A stretch of DNA of 43,196 nucleotides from Candidatus Staskawiczbacteria bacterium RIFOXYC1_FULL_38_18 (lineage in GTDB: Bacteria; Patescibacteriota; Minisyncoccia; Minisyncoccales; Staskawiczbacteraceae), in contig MHPP01000015.1 in assembly GCA_001822095.1 (NCBI GenBank), positions 1-43,196 of the forward strand, written 5' to 3'. Below, piece by piece: positions 7,061 to 16,236 of the stretch. Each line of letters opens with the position of its first letter. The first letter of the stretch is position 1. The translations under genes and the position numbers were made by a program. Below the pieces are notes generated by a model that worked only from the letters and a program-made list of their open reading frames with translations, was not told the DNA's origin and searched no databases.

Positions 7061-8848
7061 TTAATTTATTAAATTGAAATCTTTGATTAGAGAGTCTACT
7101 TTTTCAAAATCTTTTTCCTGTTCGGCTCTTTTAATTTCCGCCGAAATGCCAACCCGTTTTTCTCTTATATTTATATCCCTTAACTGGGCCAGGCAAAGCT
7201 GGATTTCGTCTGAGCCCTCGTCCTCAAAATTAACTTCTGCCTTCAGCGCCAGAGCGTCAAAAATGCCTTTATAGTCTTCTGCGCTTGAAATGCCCGCAAT
7301 GGCCGAATTAAAATCTGCGCCGGCCGCCACGTTTTGCTTTATTTTCTCTATTAAACTTTTTGTTTTTTCGCAAAACAAATTATGATGGTAATCCTCAATT
7401 AAATTTAGGCTTGCCGGATCTTTTGCAATTAAAGAAATAATTTTTTCCTCTATCAATTTCTTCCGCCCCTCTGTACCGTTGTCCGCAACTTTGTCATTCC
7501 CGCGAAAGCGGGAATCCAGATTAGTTTCTGGATTCCGGGTCAAGCCCGGAATGACACTCTCCCCTCGCAATGACGACATCTCGGCCATTATAGCCTCCTC
7601 TTTTACATCCAATTTTTGGGCCAATTTACCAACCCAGTGCGATTGCTCAATTTTATTGGGAAGCCGTTTTATTGCCGGCAAAATTATTTTTGCAATTTCT
7701 TTTTTCCCCGACGGCGTTGATTTATCAAGCCTTGAAAGAGAAGAGTCAAAATAATAATCCATTATTGACCTTGCTTTTTCAATTGAATCTTGCCAATTTT
7801 TTGGGTTTTCTTGAATAATTTCAGCCGGATCCTTGGCACCCGAATACGTGTCTATAATTTTTAAATTAAACCCCTGCGATTCAGCCAAAGTAATACCCCT
7901 TTTTGTGGCATTGTCTCCTGCCAAATCCATATCAAAGGCTAAAAGCAGGTTCTCTGTGTATCTTTTTAACAAAGTCAGGTGCCGCGGAGTTAACGCAGTT
8001 CCTGAAACAGCCACAGTGTTTTCAAATCCTGCTTGATGGCACATTATAGCATCTGTGTAGCCTTCTGTCAAAACGCAGTTATTCCCTTTTCGTATTGCAA
8101 CCTTGGCATAATTTATTCCATATAAAACATTGCTTTTGTCGTAAAGCATTGTTTGAGGAGTATTGATATATTTTGCTGTTTCTTTTTTATCTGCCTCCTT
8201 AAATATGCGCGCCCCAAAGCCTATTGGCTGGGAACTAATATCAAAAATCGGAAAAATAATTCTTCCCCTGAATCTGTCGTACGGATTATTTCCCTTTTCA
8301 GATTGAACAGCTAATCCCGCTCTTATAATTTCATTTCTTGTGTATCCCCTGCCCACCAAAAAATCAGACAACCCCTGCCAAGTATCTGGCGAATAACCCA
8401 GTCTCCACTTTTTAATTGATTCTTCGGTTATCCCCCTTTTTAGCAAATAATCTTTTGCTTTGATTCCCCATTCGCTTCCCCTTAACTGCTTTTCAAAAAA
8501 GGAGCAGGCCAAGTCGCAAATTTCATAAAGCCTTTGCCTCTCGGTTCTTAATTGCGGGTTTTCTCTTTTTAATTCAACGCCTGCCTTTTGAGCCAGAATC
8601 CTTAAGGCATCGCCGAACTCCACGCCCTCAATGCGTTTTGTAAATTCAAAAATATCTCCGCCGGCTCCGCATCCAAAACATTTCCACATTTGGCGACCAG
8701 GCGAAACAAAAAAAGACGGCCCTTTTTCCGCGTGGAAAGGGCAAATTCCGCGGTGATTAACCCCGGTTTTTGTGAGCTTTACATAACTGCCCACAACATC
8801 CAGCACATTCAGTCTGTTTTTTATTTCCTCAATTTGAGAGTCTGACAT
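7061..8848 (-). CDS. dnaG: DNA primase DnaG
   Basis: Makes RNA primers for replication. The 595 residues begin with a CHC2 zinc-binding domain (C36, H39, C57, C60). The catalytic core includes the TOPRIM motifs EGYTDAI and the metal-binding FDMDLAGD. The C-terminal region would be the helicase-interaction domain. Between core and C-terminus, about residues 432-452 (VIPGLTRNPE through DSRFRGNDK) are encoded by a 63-base palindromic dispersed repeat and are not part of the primase family. The insertion is an exact multiple of three and falls in a linker. The start ATG abuts the HIT stop codon, and rpoD follows after 3 bases, so this is a tightly coupled operon. Confidence 0.97.
   Translation of the reverse strand: MSDSQIEEIKNRLNVLDVVGSYVKLTKTGVNHRGICPFHAEKGPSFFVSPGRQMWKCFGCGAGGDIFEFTKRIEGVEFGDALRILAQKAGVELKRENPQLRTERQRLYEICDLACSFFEKQLRGSEWGIKAKDYLLKRGITEESIKKWRLGYSPDTWQGLSDFLVGRGYTRNEIIRAGLAVQSEKGNNPYDRFRGRIIFPIFDISSQPIGFGARIFKEADKKETAKYINTPQTMLYDKSNVLYGINYAKVAIRKGNNCVLTEGYTDAIMCHQAGFENTVAVSGTALTPRHLTLLKRYTENLLLAFDMDLAGDNATKRGITLAESQGFNLKIIDTYSGAKDPAEIIQENPKNWQDSIEKARSIMDYYFDSSLSRLDKSTPSGKKEIAKIILPAIKRLPNKIEQSHWVGKLAQKLDVKEEAIMAEMSSLRGESVIPGLTRNPETNLDSRFRGNDKVADNGTEGRKKLIEEKIISLIAKDPASLNLIEDYHHNLFCEKTKSLIEKIKQNVAAGADFNSAIAGISSAEDYKGIFDALALKAEVNFEDEGSDEIQLCLAQLRDINIREKRVGISAEIKRAEQEKDFEKVDSLIKDFNLIN
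7493..7555. repeat. 63-base palindromic element inside dnaG
   Basis: Begins GTCATTCC and ends GGAATGAC. Inside are the hairpins CCCGCGAAAGCGGG and CCGGGTCAAGCCCGG and the arms ATCCAGA / TCTGGAT, so the whole folds as a branched hairpin. It is in frame (21 codons). A fragment of a second repeat family (CCCTCGCAATGACGA) follows at about 7562. Related pieces occur at 34549-34690. Confidence 0.85.
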
Positions 8849-9301
8849 CTATTGGTTATTTTTTATTTCTTCTGCGATTTTTTTAAGGTCTTCAATATTT
8901 GCTTGTGGACCCAACTGCGTTGAAATATATCCCTGATACTCCTTAAAAAACACTTTTTCTTTTGTCCAAATTTCTTCAAATTCTTTTTCAATTCCGTACA
9001 ACGGGTAGAGCTTTATGTGCACGTGATTTACTCCCATGCCTTCCATTACCATTGCAACCCTATTTACGTTCAAGCCCTTTTTGATAATTTCTGAAATTTT
9101 TTTCGAAGCCAGCATTAATTCCAGATAATCTTTTTCCGACATTAAAAACGCGTCAGAATCAAAGTGTTCTTTTGGTAAAACAAGTGTCATTCCTTCGGTG
9201 TTTGGATTAATATCCAAAATTGCCAGAAATTTTTCGTCCTCCCAAATTTTGACAGATGGCATTTCCCCATTTGCAATTTTGCAAAAAATACAATCTGACA
9301 T
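8849..9301 (-). CDS. HIT-family nucleotide-binding protein
   Basis: Histidine-triad hydrolase/transferase of the HINT branch, 150 residues. The N-terminus has the CIFCKI pair (C4, C7) that with H46 can hold zinc, as in bacterial HIT proteins. The triad region reads NHVHIKLYP: the first and the catalytic middle His (H93, H95) are present, but the third His is Lys97. Activity on AMP-linked substrates is therefore plausible but not certain. Its ATG overlaps the SIMPL stop by one base (TAATG), and its stop abuts dnaG. I infer a role in nucleotide housekeeping from the family only. Confidence 0.88.
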   Translation of the reverse strand: MSDCIFCKIANGEMPSVKIWEDEKFLAILDINPNTEGMTLVLPKEHFDSDAFLMSEKDYLELMLASKKISEIIKKGLNVNRVAMVMEGMGVNHVHIKLYPLYGIEKEFEEIWTKEKVFFKEYQGYISTQLGPQANIEDLKKIAEEIKNNQ

Positions 9302-10050
9302 TATTTTACCTGATAAGTTAAATTAACAGTAACATTAATTTCAGACTGCCCTGGTTGGATGTCCGGGGCAATTGATTTTTCCATTGCATTGCTTGCCCCG
9401 CCCATGCCGTAAAGAGGCTGGGGATATGGAGAATATCCTTCCGAAACACTTATCAATTTTCCAAGATTCAGCCCCGACTGCCCTGCCAGAGAATTTGCTT
9501 TTTGCCTTGCTTGCTCAATGGCTTTTGCCCTGGCCTCGGATTTTACTTTTTCCATGTCGTCAACAGTAAATGAGAGTTGGCCAATTGTGTTTGCGCCCCT
9601 TGATGTTGCCTTATCTAAAACATCATTTACTTTGTCCAAATTTCTTATTTTTACCTGGATATTTTGTTCCAAAGAATAACCCTTAAAAATTGTCCCTCTT
9701 TCGGTGTAATCATAAACCGGGTATAAATTGTATGACGTTGTTTGGATATCTTTGTCTTCAACTCCCGCTTCTTTTACAGCCTTTATAACCTCATTCATTT
9801 TTTGGTTGTTTTGGTTCACCGCGTCAACGCTCTTTACAGCTTCTGTTTTAACGCCAAAAGACACAAGGGCTGTGTCGGGCTTTACAATAACCTTTCCCTC
9901 CCCAGAAAATGTAACCTGGTTCTGGTTTTGTATGCTTAGATATTTTGACTGGTAAACCAGTTGGCCGGTAAAAAATATCAAAACGCCTATTATCAAAATA
10001 CCTGCAAGCAAAAGAGACTTGTTTAAAAATTTTATTGTTTCTTGCTCCAT
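9301..10050 (-). CDS. SIMPL-domain (DUF541/YggE-like) membrane-anchored protein
   Basis: 249 residues: an N-terminal transmembrane anchor (about 11-33) and an extracytoplasmic SIMPL domain from about 42 to 248. Typical family strings are VTFSGEGKVIVKPDTA near the start, DIQTTSYNLYPVYDY in the middle, and the Ala/Lys-rich helix before QSGLNLGKLISVSE. SIMPL proteins have a poorly defined envelope or stress role. It is the first gene of the SIMPL-HIT-dnaG-rpoD operon and lies 37 bases after a TATAAT box. No Shine-Dalgarno is visible. Confidence 0.9.
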   Translation of the reverse strand: MEQETIKFLNKSLLLAGILIIGVLIFFTGQLVYQSKYLSIQNQNQVTFSGEGKVIVKPDTALVSFGVKTEAVKSVDAVNQNNQKMNEVIKAVKEAGVEDKDIQTTSYNLYPVYDYTERGTIFKGYSLEQNIQVKIRNLDKVNDVLDKATSRGANTIGQLSFTVDDMEKVKSEARAKAIEQARQKANSLAGQSGLNLGKLISVSEGYSPYPQPLYGMGGASNAMEKSIAPDIQPGQSEINVTVNLTYQVK

Positions 10051-10087
10051 TTTTTTATTTATTTAATAATATTAAATCTATATTTAG

Positions 10088-10093
10088 ATTATA
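10088..10093 (-). promoter_or_regulatory. -10 box of the SIMPL-HIT-dnaG-rpoD operon
   Basis: On the minus strand the sequence is a consensus TATAAT, with TTGTTT about 15 bases upstream as a weak -35. A small hairpin (AATCTA-AATA-TAGATT) directly follows the -10 within the leader. Confidence 0.5.
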
Positions 10094-10127
10094 ACCTTTT
10101 TATTAAAAAAACAATAACAAGACAGAC

Positions 10128-10161
10128 AAAAAAACCGAGGCAAAAATACCCCGATTTTTTT
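10128..10161 (-). terminator. Terminator of the secreted helical protein gene
   Basis: The minus-strand RNA reads AUCGGGG, loop, CCUCGGU and then a U-run. The stem has 7 pairs including two G-U wobbles. It starts 8 bases after the stop at 10169. Confidence 0.65.
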
Positions 10162-10168
10162 AAAATGC

Positions 10169-10900
10169 CTATTGGAAGGCCACTTTTAGGGTGGTTGTTG
10201 CCACTTGCACCGATGTTCTGTAAGCAGATGCTGCCGCATTGTAAGCGGCGTTTCTTGCGCTCTTTAAGGTGTTTATCTGGGAATTTATGGCATTCCCCGC
10301 ATTTACAGCGGACTTAAACTGATCTTTTGCCGCTTTCAAATCGCTCTTCAAAGTTGCTTTTACGGTCGTAGAAGAAGTTCCACTGTTGCAGGAAGACGTC
10401 GCCTTGTCAAAAGCAGCTTTTGCCGCGCTTTGAAACACAGGGCCGGCTTGCTGTATTATCGGCTGTTCCTGCGCAACTATCGCGTCAATTCCATCTCTAT
10501 ACGTCTTGATTGCCGCGTCTATTGCCGATTGCTTAGCCAATACCGCCGCGTCTATGGACGCCTCAAAGGTTTGCACCGCTGATTTTTGCTCATCGGTTGT
10601 GGCCTTTGTTTCAAGCTGGGTATAATACTGCTCTTTTCTGGTGTTGGCATTTGTGCGGGCTGTTGCCAAAGCCTGGTCTTCTTTTGCGCGGACAGACTTT
10701 ATTAATCCGCCGTTTTGCTGTATTTTTGACTGCAAATTAGCCACATTCTGCTGGACCGCTGGATAAAACTGGGTATAGAAAGTGTTCAGGTTTGCGCAAA
10801 AACCCGGATTGGTTACGGTGACTGCGGAAGCAAAAGCCGGCAAGATAGCAACTGACGATAAAACTACGCAACCTGATAAAATTTTATAAATTGTTTTCAT
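10169..10900 (-). CDS. Secreted alpha-helical protein, unknown function
   Basis: 243 residues with a clear Sec signal peptide (basic start, hydrophobic core, cleavage after about ASA at residues 24-26). The mature part is almost entirely Ala/Lys/Gln-rich helix, likely a long coiled coil, and it contains only two cysteines (near 34 and 170) that could form a disulfide. I recognise no family, although such Ala-rich secreted proteins are common in this kind of genome. The start overlaps the end of the upstream anchored gene by 17 bases, so translation is probably coupled and the two products may work together at the cell surface. Confidence 0.8.
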   Translation of the reverse strand: MKTIYKILSGCVVLSSVAILPAFASAVTVTNPGFCANLNTFYTQFYPAVQQNVANLQSKIQQNGGLIKSVRAKEDQALATARTNANTRKEQYYTQLETKATTDEQKSAVQTFEASIDAAVLAKQSAIDAAIKTYRDGIDAIVAQEQPIIQQAGPVFQSAAKAAFDKATSSCNSGTSSTTVKATLKSDLKAAKDQFKSAVNAGNAINSQINTLKSARNAAYNAAASAYRTSVQVATTTLKVAFQ

Positions 10901-11264
10901 TGTATGAGTTTGAAGTGTCGTTTATCGCTTTTGTTTCCGCGTTTATTGAAGACGTTCCTCCTTCCTGGCTGGTTGCCGTTGAGGTTTCTTGGTCGGTCAG
11001 CGTGCTAAACGAGCTTATAATGCTGTTTATATTGGCGGGCGCAACGGCTTGCGTTTCTCCGGTTTGGCTGGTTTCAGCATTATTTTCTGCTGTTCCGCCA
11101 TTGTTTTCCCTTTGAGGAGATTGCACGCCAACATTATTGCTCTGCGTATTTAAATTGTCTTGCGTATTTGAGAGGTTGCTTTGGGGCTGGCTTAAATAAA
11201 CAAAAGCTCCGCCGGCAACAACAACAATCACGGCTACTATGACAATAATTAAAATTACTTTCAT
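10884..11264 (-). CDS. Signal-anchored disordered protein, unknown function
   Basis: 126 residues. One very hydrophobic N-terminal segment (about 3-25, rich in Ile and Val) anchors an otherwise low-complexity tail of Asn, Gln, Ser, Thr and Glu with no cysteine. No family is recognisable. It would be a surface-exposed flexible tether. It overlaps the following secreted helical protein by 17 bases and lies 51 bases after tRNA-Ser, so it may share a transcript with the upstream htpX operon or use a weak AT-rich promoter at 11270-11310. Confidence 0.7.
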   Translation of the reverse strand: MKVILIIVIVAVIVVVAGGAFVYLSQPQSNLSNTQDNLNTQSNNVGVQSPQRENNGGTAENNAETSQTGETQAVAPANINSIISSFSTLTDQETSTATSQEGGTSSINAETKAINDTSNSYNENNL

Positions 11265-11315
11265 AAATCGCGAAAATTAAATTTTTAATAATTATTTCGA
11301 CCTTTAATTCATTTT

Positions 11316-11402
11316 TGGCGGAGGAGGTGGGACTCGAACCCACGAGACCCGTGAGGGTCACGGCTTTCCAAGCCGTTGCAATGGCCACTATGCGACTCCT
11401 CC
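11316..11402 (-). tRNA. tRNA-Ser(GGA)
   Basis: Class II tRNA with a long variable arm. Acceptor stem GGAGGAG pairs with CTCCTCC. The anticodon stem is ACGGC/GCCGT and the loop TTGGAAA gives anticodon GGA (reads UCC and UCU). The T arm is GTGGG-TTCGAGT-CCCAC. Discriminator is G, and the terminal CCA is encoded (11316-11318). It lies 5 bases after the htpX stop and is probably processed from that transcript. Confidence 0.96.
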
Positions 11403-11407
11403 AAAAT

Positions 11408-12316
11408 TTACGCTTTCGTATCGCGTAACGCACGAATTCTTTCTTCGATTGGCGGGTGGGTGGAAAATAATTTTACAAACCATTGGGTTTTTTGCTTTCC
11501 TTTGTATGGCGAATCAATAAAAAGTGAGCTGGTTGCGTCGTTTGTAACGCGCATTGGGGTTGGGTCTGAAGAAATTTTTTCCAAGGCGCTGGCCAAACCT
11601 TCAGGATATCTTGTAAGCAAGGCTCCGTCGGCATCAGCTAAAAATTCCCTTTTTCTTGAGATTGCCAATTGAACCAAAGTTGCCGCAATCGGAGCCAAAA
11701 TTGCCGCCACAATTCCCAAAACCATTAAAATTGCTCCGGCATTTCCTTTATTGTCATCAGAACTTCTTCGGCCTCCTCCCCAAAAGCTCATTCTCATAAA
11801 AATATTGGCCACCATAGCCACGGTTCCGGCCAAAACAGCTACAATTGTACTCAAAAGCATATCTTTATTTCCAATGTGCGACAATTCGTGCGCTAAAACA
11901 CCCTGTAATTCTGTTTTATTAAGACGATTTAAAAGCCCCTGAGTTACAGCCACAACTGCGTGCTTTGCATTTCTGCCTGTTGCAAAAGCATTTGGCTGGG
12001 ATTCGGGAATTATAAAAATTTTAGGCACGGGCAATCCGGCTGTAATGCATAAATTTTCAACCACATGATATAATTCTTGATTTTTGTTGTGGTCTATTTC
12101 TTGCGCGTGGTACATTCCTAAAACAATTTTATCTGACCACCAGTAACTGCCAAACGAGCTGGCAATGCTCAAAAAAATCGCAAAATATAAAATAGTGCTA
12201 TCGTTTAAAACATAACTAAAAAGCCACCCGACAGCAACAATAAAGACCAAAAACCCAGTTAGTAAAAACCAGGTTTTGCGGGTGTTTGAGTCTGCTTGCG
12301 TATAAATGCTTGCCAT
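11408..12316 (-). CDS. htpX: M48 membrane metalloprotease HtpX
   Basis: Zinc protease for membrane-protein quality control, 302 residues and close to the usual size. N-terminal transmembrane segments lie at about 15-35 and 40-58. The active site HELSH (H143, E144, H147) is followed by a third membrane pair (about 152-172 and 192-212), with the third zinc ligand region at REFLADADG. The start MASIYTQADSN is typical of the family. It follows lemA by 29 bases, a gene pairing widespread in bacteria. Confidence 0.96.
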   Translation of the reverse strand: MASIYTQADSNTRKTWFLLTGFLVFIVAVGWLFSYVLNDSTILYFAIFLSIASSFGSYWWSDKIVLGMYHAQEIDHNKNQELYHVVENLCITAGLPVPKIFIIPESQPNAFATGRNAKHAVVAVTQGLLNRLNKTELQGVLAHELSHIGNKDMLLSTIVAVLAGTVAMVANIFMRMSFWGGGRRSSDDNKGNAGAILMVLGIVAAILAPIAATLVQLAISRKREFLADADGALLTRYPEGLASALEKISSDPTPMRVTNDATSSLFIDSPYKGKQKTQWFVKLFSTHPPIEERIRALRDTKA

Positions 12317-12345
12317 AATATTTAAAAATAGCGAGGGCCTGAGCG

Positions 12346-12903
12346 CTAAAATTTAACTTTAACGGGTTCTCTTTCTGCGCCATTTGCCGTTTCAAACAAG
12401 TCCATTTGTTTAAATCCAAATGACCCGGCAATCATATTCGCCGGAAAACTTTCTATCTTAATGTTCAAATCCCTGACGTTTGTATTATAAAACCTGCGCG
12501 CGGCCTGAATTTTATCTTCTGTGTCTGTTAATTCTCTTTGTAATTCCAAAAAGTTTGTTGATGCCTTTAAATCCGGGTAATTTTCTGAAACCGCAAATAA
12601 GCTTTTTAATGTATCTGAAAGCATATTTTCGGCTCCTGCTTTTTCTTTAATTCCCTGCGCCGACATTGCATTTGCCCTGGCCTGCGTAACTTTTTCAAAC
12701 AACTCTCTTTCGTGGGTTGCATAACCCTTTACGGTTTCAACCAAATTTGGAATTAAATCATACCTTCTTTTAAGCTGGACATCTATGTCTGCCCAAGCTT
12801 CTTTTGCCCTGTTTTTTAAGACAACCAGGCCGTTAAAAACGCCGATTATCCAAAGGACAACAACGACTATTACGGCTAAAACAATCCACAATACTATATC
12901 CAT
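12346..12903 (-). CDS. lemA: LemA family protein
   Basis: 185 residues: an N-terminal transmembrane helix (about 4-25) followed by a long helical-bundle domain with the family strings NRAKEAWADIDVQLKRR and DLIPNLVETVKGYA. LemA proteins are membrane-anchored with the bulk usually outside; their function is poorly known, but they are repeatedly found beside HtpX-type proteases. Here the order is zinc-finger protein, lemA, htpX, tRNA-Ser on one strand. Confidence 0.95.
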   Translation of the reverse strand: MDIVLWIVLAVIVVVVLWIIGVFNGLVVLKNRAKEAWADIDVQLKRRYDLIPNLVETVKGYATHERELFEKVTQARANAMSAQGIKEKAGAENMLSDTLKSLFAVSENYPDLKASTNFLELQRELTDTEDKIQAARRFYNTNVRDLNIKIESFPANMIAGSFGFKQMDLFETANGAEREPVKVKF

Positions 12904-12932
12904 ATTTTTTTAATTAATTAATAATATTAAAA

Positions 12933-13463
12933 TTATTTGGGAAGTTTTTCTATTAAATCTTTTAATGCAGGGTGCTGCACTATAAATTTATAATTAAAAA
13001 GTTTCAAAAGCGTTAAAAAGTCCTCCAGCTCAGATTTAAATTGCTCCGGACCCGAAAACACTTCCCATAATTCTGATACGATATTTTTGGAATATTTGTG
13101 TAAAATTTCGTAATCCGATTTATTTTTTAAATAATTAATTATTTGTTTAAACTCTCCTCTGTCCAGCCAAACTCCGTTGCACTTTTTGCAAAAATCAACC
13201 TTTGTTTTTGACTCGTCATAATTTATCTCAACCAACCCAACCCTGCATATTGGGCAAAACTTACTTATACGCATAACTTTAAACTTACTTTTGTCACGCC
13301 ACAAATCAATATCCAGCCAATTTAAATTCTTATCTTTATCATTTTTTGCCAGCGCAAATTCATCGCCATCAAACCAAATACCCAAACACTTTGGGCAGTA
13401 ATCAACCTCCACATTATGGAACAAAACCTTCTCTAAATTTTCGTTATCGTTTGGACACTGCAT
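12933..13463 (-). CDS. Tandem zf-TFIIB-type zinc-ribbon protein
   Basis: 176 residues from the chosen ATG. Two zinc-ribbon units of the zf-TFIIB type are present: MQCPNDNE with YCPKCLGIWFDGDEF, then FCPICRVG with FCKKCNGVWLDRGEF. The repeated GxWxDxGEF is the family hallmark. The C-terminal third is helical and unassigned. The reading frame is open upstream to 13520, but that part overlaps the preceding terminator. ATG 13463 lies 6 bases after a TATAGT -10 box with TTGTAT 17 bases upstream, and gives the usual family N-terminus. It is the first gene of the lemA-htpX operon. Confidence 0.85.
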   Translation of the reverse strand: MQCPNDNENLEKVLFHNVEVDYCPKCLGIWFDGDEFALAKNDKDKNLNWLDIDLWRDKSKFKVMRISKFCPICRVGLVEINYDESKTKVDFCKKCNGVWLDRGEFKQIINYLKNKSDYEILHKYSKNIVSELWEVFSGPEQFKSELEDFLTLLKLFNYKFIVQHPALKDLIEKLPK

Positions 13464-13469
13464 ACCTTT

Positions 13470-13498
13470 ACTATAACCAAAATTATCGTCAAATACAA
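13470..13498 (-). promoter_or_regulatory. Promoter of zinc-ribbon-lemA-htpX operon
   Basis: The minus strand has TTGTAT, a 17-base spacer, then TATAGT, which ends 6 bases before ATG 13463. It predicts a leaderless mRNA and decides the start of the zinc-ribbon gene. Confidence 0.65.
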
Positions 13499-13506
13499 GT
13501 TTTTGC

Positions 13507-13536
13507 ATAAAAAAATCCACTGATAAAAACCAGTGG
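13507..13536 (-). terminator. Terminator of the small Cys-rich gene
   Basis: The minus strand reads CCACTG, loop GTTTTTAT, CAGTGG and then A plus T7. It lies downstream of the orphan gene ending at 13585 and upstream of the promoter at 13470. Confidence 0.85.
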
Positions 13537-13549
13537 CAACTACATCGTA

Positions 13550-13573
13550 CTACACAAAAACAAAGATTTTCAT
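13550..13573 (-). other. Possible 7-codon peptide with strong ribosome binding site
   Basis: ATG 13573 opens a frame for MKIFVFV followed by TAG. GAGGAG lies 7 bases upstream, spanning the stop codon of the preceding Cys-rich gene. It could be a real micro-peptide, a translated 3' tag, or the stump of a gene broken by a stop. Confidence 0.25.
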
Positions 13574-13584
13574 CACTGTTCTCC

Positions 13585-13758
13585 TCATGTCAGCATTTTA
13601 CCCGGGACACACGCCCGGCAAACACATTCACATTCCGGGCGCGTTGAGTCCACCTCGCAATCACACACTGTGCAGCGAAAGACGGTTGGCCTATCTGTCG
13701 CCACAAAAAGCGTAATTTTTTCGCAAAGCTGGCAGAATCTCTCAATTGTGATGTCCAC
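13585..13758 (-). CDS. Small Cys-rich (zinc-ribbon-like) orphan protein
   Basis: 57 residues from a GTG start chosen because GGAG lies 7 bases upstream. Cysteine pairs CQLC (9-12) and CTVC (29-32), separated by 16 residues, look like a zinc ribbon, and four more cysteines follow (CECVCRAC). Total length and metal-like spacing suggest a structural zinc protein, but I recognise no family. The frame is open upstream to 13845, but that extension has no ribosome binding site. DNA here is visibly more GC-rich than in flanking genes, and the stop is TGA, otherwise almost unused in the window. It is flanked by hairpin terminators at 13844 and 13507, so it is a self-contained unit. Confidence 0.55.
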   Translation of the reverse strand: MDITIERFCQLCEKITLFVATDRPTVFRCTVCDCEVDSTRPECECVCRACVPGKMLT

Positions 13759-13843
13759 AGGCGCTCTCCATAACAAAGGACAAGTTGGCAGAAAATACTG
13801 CGATACTAGAACATTACAACAAGATAGCATTTTTTGCAATAAC

Positions 13844-13876
13844 AAAAAAGGGCTAAGTCGGACATAGCCCTTTTTT
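13844..13876 (-). terminator. Terminator of groES-groEL
   Basis: A perfect 12-pair stem AAAAAAGGGCTA / TAGCCCTTTTTT with a 9-base loop. It starts 7 bases after the groEL stop and could work on both strands. Confidence 0.9.
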
Positions 13877-13883
13877 ATTATTT

Positions 13884-15804
<1,921 letters not shown>

Positions 15805-15836
15805 AAGTTCAAAATAAAAATTAATATTAATTAGAT

Positions 15837-15842
15837 ACTATA
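15837..15842 (-). promoter_or_regulatory. Probable -10 box of groES-groEL
   Basis: TATAGT on the minus strand, 32 bases before the groES ATG, in an AT-only leader. A -35 is ambiguous because the preceding terminator T-run occupies the site. Confidence 0.4.
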
Positions 15843-15857
15843 ATTTACCAAATTATC

Positions 15858-15883
15858 AAAAAAAAGCAAGGGCTATGCCTTGC
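15858..15883 (-). terminator. Terminator of the second small Cys-rich gene
   Basis: The minus strand reads GCAAGG, a short loop, CCTTGC and T8. It starts 4 bases after the stop at 15887 and separates the orphan from groES. Confidence 0.85.
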
Positions 15884-15886
15884 CGT

Positions 15887-16180
15887 TTACAGGTATCTTA
15901 TACTTATTGGTATTGGTATTTGTTCAATCATGCCCTGCCCGTTTCTGCAAACGATGCGATGGTTTACTAGAAGCAATTCCTTGTCGTCGCAAAAAAGCGG
16001 GAAAATGCCAATTTTCTTCCACAAATAAAGCCTTCCGCAAACGGAACAGTCGTGGACAATTCCCCAAAGATAGTTTCCTGCGAAAAGATAAATGCAACTA
16101 TCACAAGAAACAAATCCGGCGCACCCCGGCTCTTCACATTTTTGAAGCTTTTCTGCACGGGCACTTTTACGTTTTGTCAT
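15887..16180 (-). CDS. Small protein with Cys pairs, unknown function
   Basis: 97 residues, starting MTKRKSARAEK at an ATG preceded by GGAAGGAG with 7 bases spacing, one of the best ribosome binding sites in the window. The frame is open further upstream but lacks a site there. Cysteines occur as C15, C20, the CDSC pair (26-29) and CSVCG (43-46), suggesting one or two metal sites; a hydrophobic, beta-like second half ends in PIPISIRYL. No family is recognised. It sits between uvrA and groES on the same strand, with its own terminator and a possible weak promoter (TTGAAA-17-CAATAT) overlapping the uvrA stop codon. Confidence 0.65.
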   Translation of the reverse strand: MTKRKSARAEKLQKCEEPGCAGFVSCDSCIYLFAGNYLWGIVHDCSVCGRLYLWKKIGIFPLFCDDKELLLVNHRIVCRNGQGMIEQIPIPISIRYL

Positions 16181-16236
16181 TTTATGGCTCCTTCCAAGTA
16201 TCAATGAACTGCAGGTGTTATATTGCCACAAACAGC

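Noticed and set aside
15805-15857. CIRCE/HrcA operator before groES
   Set aside because: No TTAGCACTC / GAGTGCTAA inverted repeat is present; only AT-rich sequence.
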